From Burkholderiales bacterium (GTDB lineage Bacteria; Pseudomonadota; Gammaproteobacteria; Burkholderiales; SG8-39), in assembly GCA_027493935.1 (NCBI GenBank), contig JAOSJV010000011.1:838589-902588 (forward strand): a DNA stretch of 64,000 nucleotides, given 5' to 3'. The notes beneath the pieces were generated by a model. It saw only the letters and a program-made list of their open reading frames with translations, was not told where the DNA came from and ran no database searches. Below, piece by piece: positions 63,775-64,000 of this stretch (position 1 is the stretch's first letter; each line of letters begins with the position of its first letter). The position numbers were made by a program, and so were the translations under genes.

Positions 63775-64000
63775 CGGTACGGATCGAGCGAAGCGGTAAG
63801 GTCTGGACGGTGATCCACAGCCGGCCGGAGGCGCGCAACGCCATGGACCCGGAGAGCGCCGACGCGCTGGTTGACGCCTTCGTCGCGTTCAACCGCGATC
63901 CGGAGGCCGCCGTGGCGGTCCTCTGGGGCGAGGGCGGCGCGTTCTGCGCCGGATGGGACCTAAAGTACGGCGCTTCGCTGCTCGACGATCCGCGCCCGCT
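63771..64000 (+). CDS. Enoyl-CoA hydratase/isomerase family protein (3' end outside window)
   Basis: The first 76 residues start at the ATG at 63771 (MTVRIERSGKVWTVIHSR), with GGAGG just upstream and an ATGA overlap with the preceding gene. PEARNAMDPESADALVDAFV and AVLWGEGGAFCAGWDLKYGA are the crotonase start and the first oxyanion loop. It is a second, distinct crotonase, only partly similar to the one before it. The catalytic glutamates lie beyond the window. It may continue the same beta-oxidation-like route. Confidence 0.88.
   Translation, partial: MTVRIERSGKVWTVIHSRPEARNAMDPESADALVDAFVAFNRDPEAAVAVLWGEGGAFCAGWDLKYGASLLDDPRP

Noticed and set aside
1-64000. tRNA, rRNA, integrase, transposase or prophage genes
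   Set aside because: None was seen on either strand; the neighbourhood looks like ordinary chromosome with an accessory pigment cluster.

Overview
The window is a 64 kb piece of a very GC-rich bacterial chromosome (third codon positions almost all G or C). It is most likely from a betaproteobacterium of the Burkholderiales type. The clues are a Bug/TctC tripartite-transport receptor, a full Liv branched-chain ABC transporter whose operon begins with a long-chain acyl-CoA synthetase, an EttA ABC-F ATPase, a MipA/OmpV porin, and an azoreductase-pirin pair next to a LysR regulator. I saw no tRNA, rRNA, CRISPR array, phage or transposase gene. This placement is inference from gene content.

Layout. 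1-3.8 kb: amidohydrolase and cupin, a MASE2-GGDEF protein with a damaged active-site motif, and a TctC receptor. 4.2-11.7 kb: a leftward five-gene redox operon combining an Nfn-type transhydrogenase pair, a 2-oxoacid:ferredoxin oxidoreductase pair and a large PFOR-like protein with a C-terminal 4Fe-4S domain. 12-24 kb: metabolic and membrane genes (DinB, cupin, EamA transporter, lipoprotein, SDR, polyphosphate-glucokinase-like ROK protein, amidase, PlsB-like acyltransferase, MgtE, uracil-DNA glycosylase-like protein). 24-29 kb: DUF72, pirin, azoreductase, LysR and an MFS transporter. 29-34.6 kb: a Ser/Thr kinase with a cyclase-like/PEGA membrane protein, YajD, EttA and an EthD-like protein. 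34.8-46.8 kb: a leftward gene cluster of aryl polyene type. It holds ketosynthases, hotdog dehydratases, an ACP, an acyl-ACP/CoA ligase, an acyltransferase, a LolA-like carrier, an MMPL exporter, a glycosyltransferase, a methyltransferase and a flavin-dependent halogenase-like enzyme. 46.9-51.3 kb: MipA, a NodB deacetylase, a methyltransferase and a kinase-BON fusion. 51.5-64 kb: fatty or aromatic acyl-CoA metabolism with the Liv transporter, a DUF5993/DsbB-like pair, an exported methyltransferase and enoyl-CoA hydratases.

The polyene cluster would load an acyl starter on the ACP, extend it with ketosynthases, dehydrate it, attach it to a membrane anchor, and move it outward through the MMPL and LolA-like proteins. 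Methylation and probably halogenation would tailor the head group. The redox operon would pass electrons from 2-oxoacid oxidation through ferredoxin to NAD(P), or the reverse. The right end looks like an uptake-and-activation module for a carboxylic acid that is then beta-oxidised.

Caution for all readers: about 28 genes or gene segments are interrupted by one-base shifts, most in G or C runs. In each affected gene the frame is restored by one-base corrections that also make the gene length a multiple of three. I read these as sequencing or assembly errors rather than real pseudogenes and annotate the affected genes as single CDSs.
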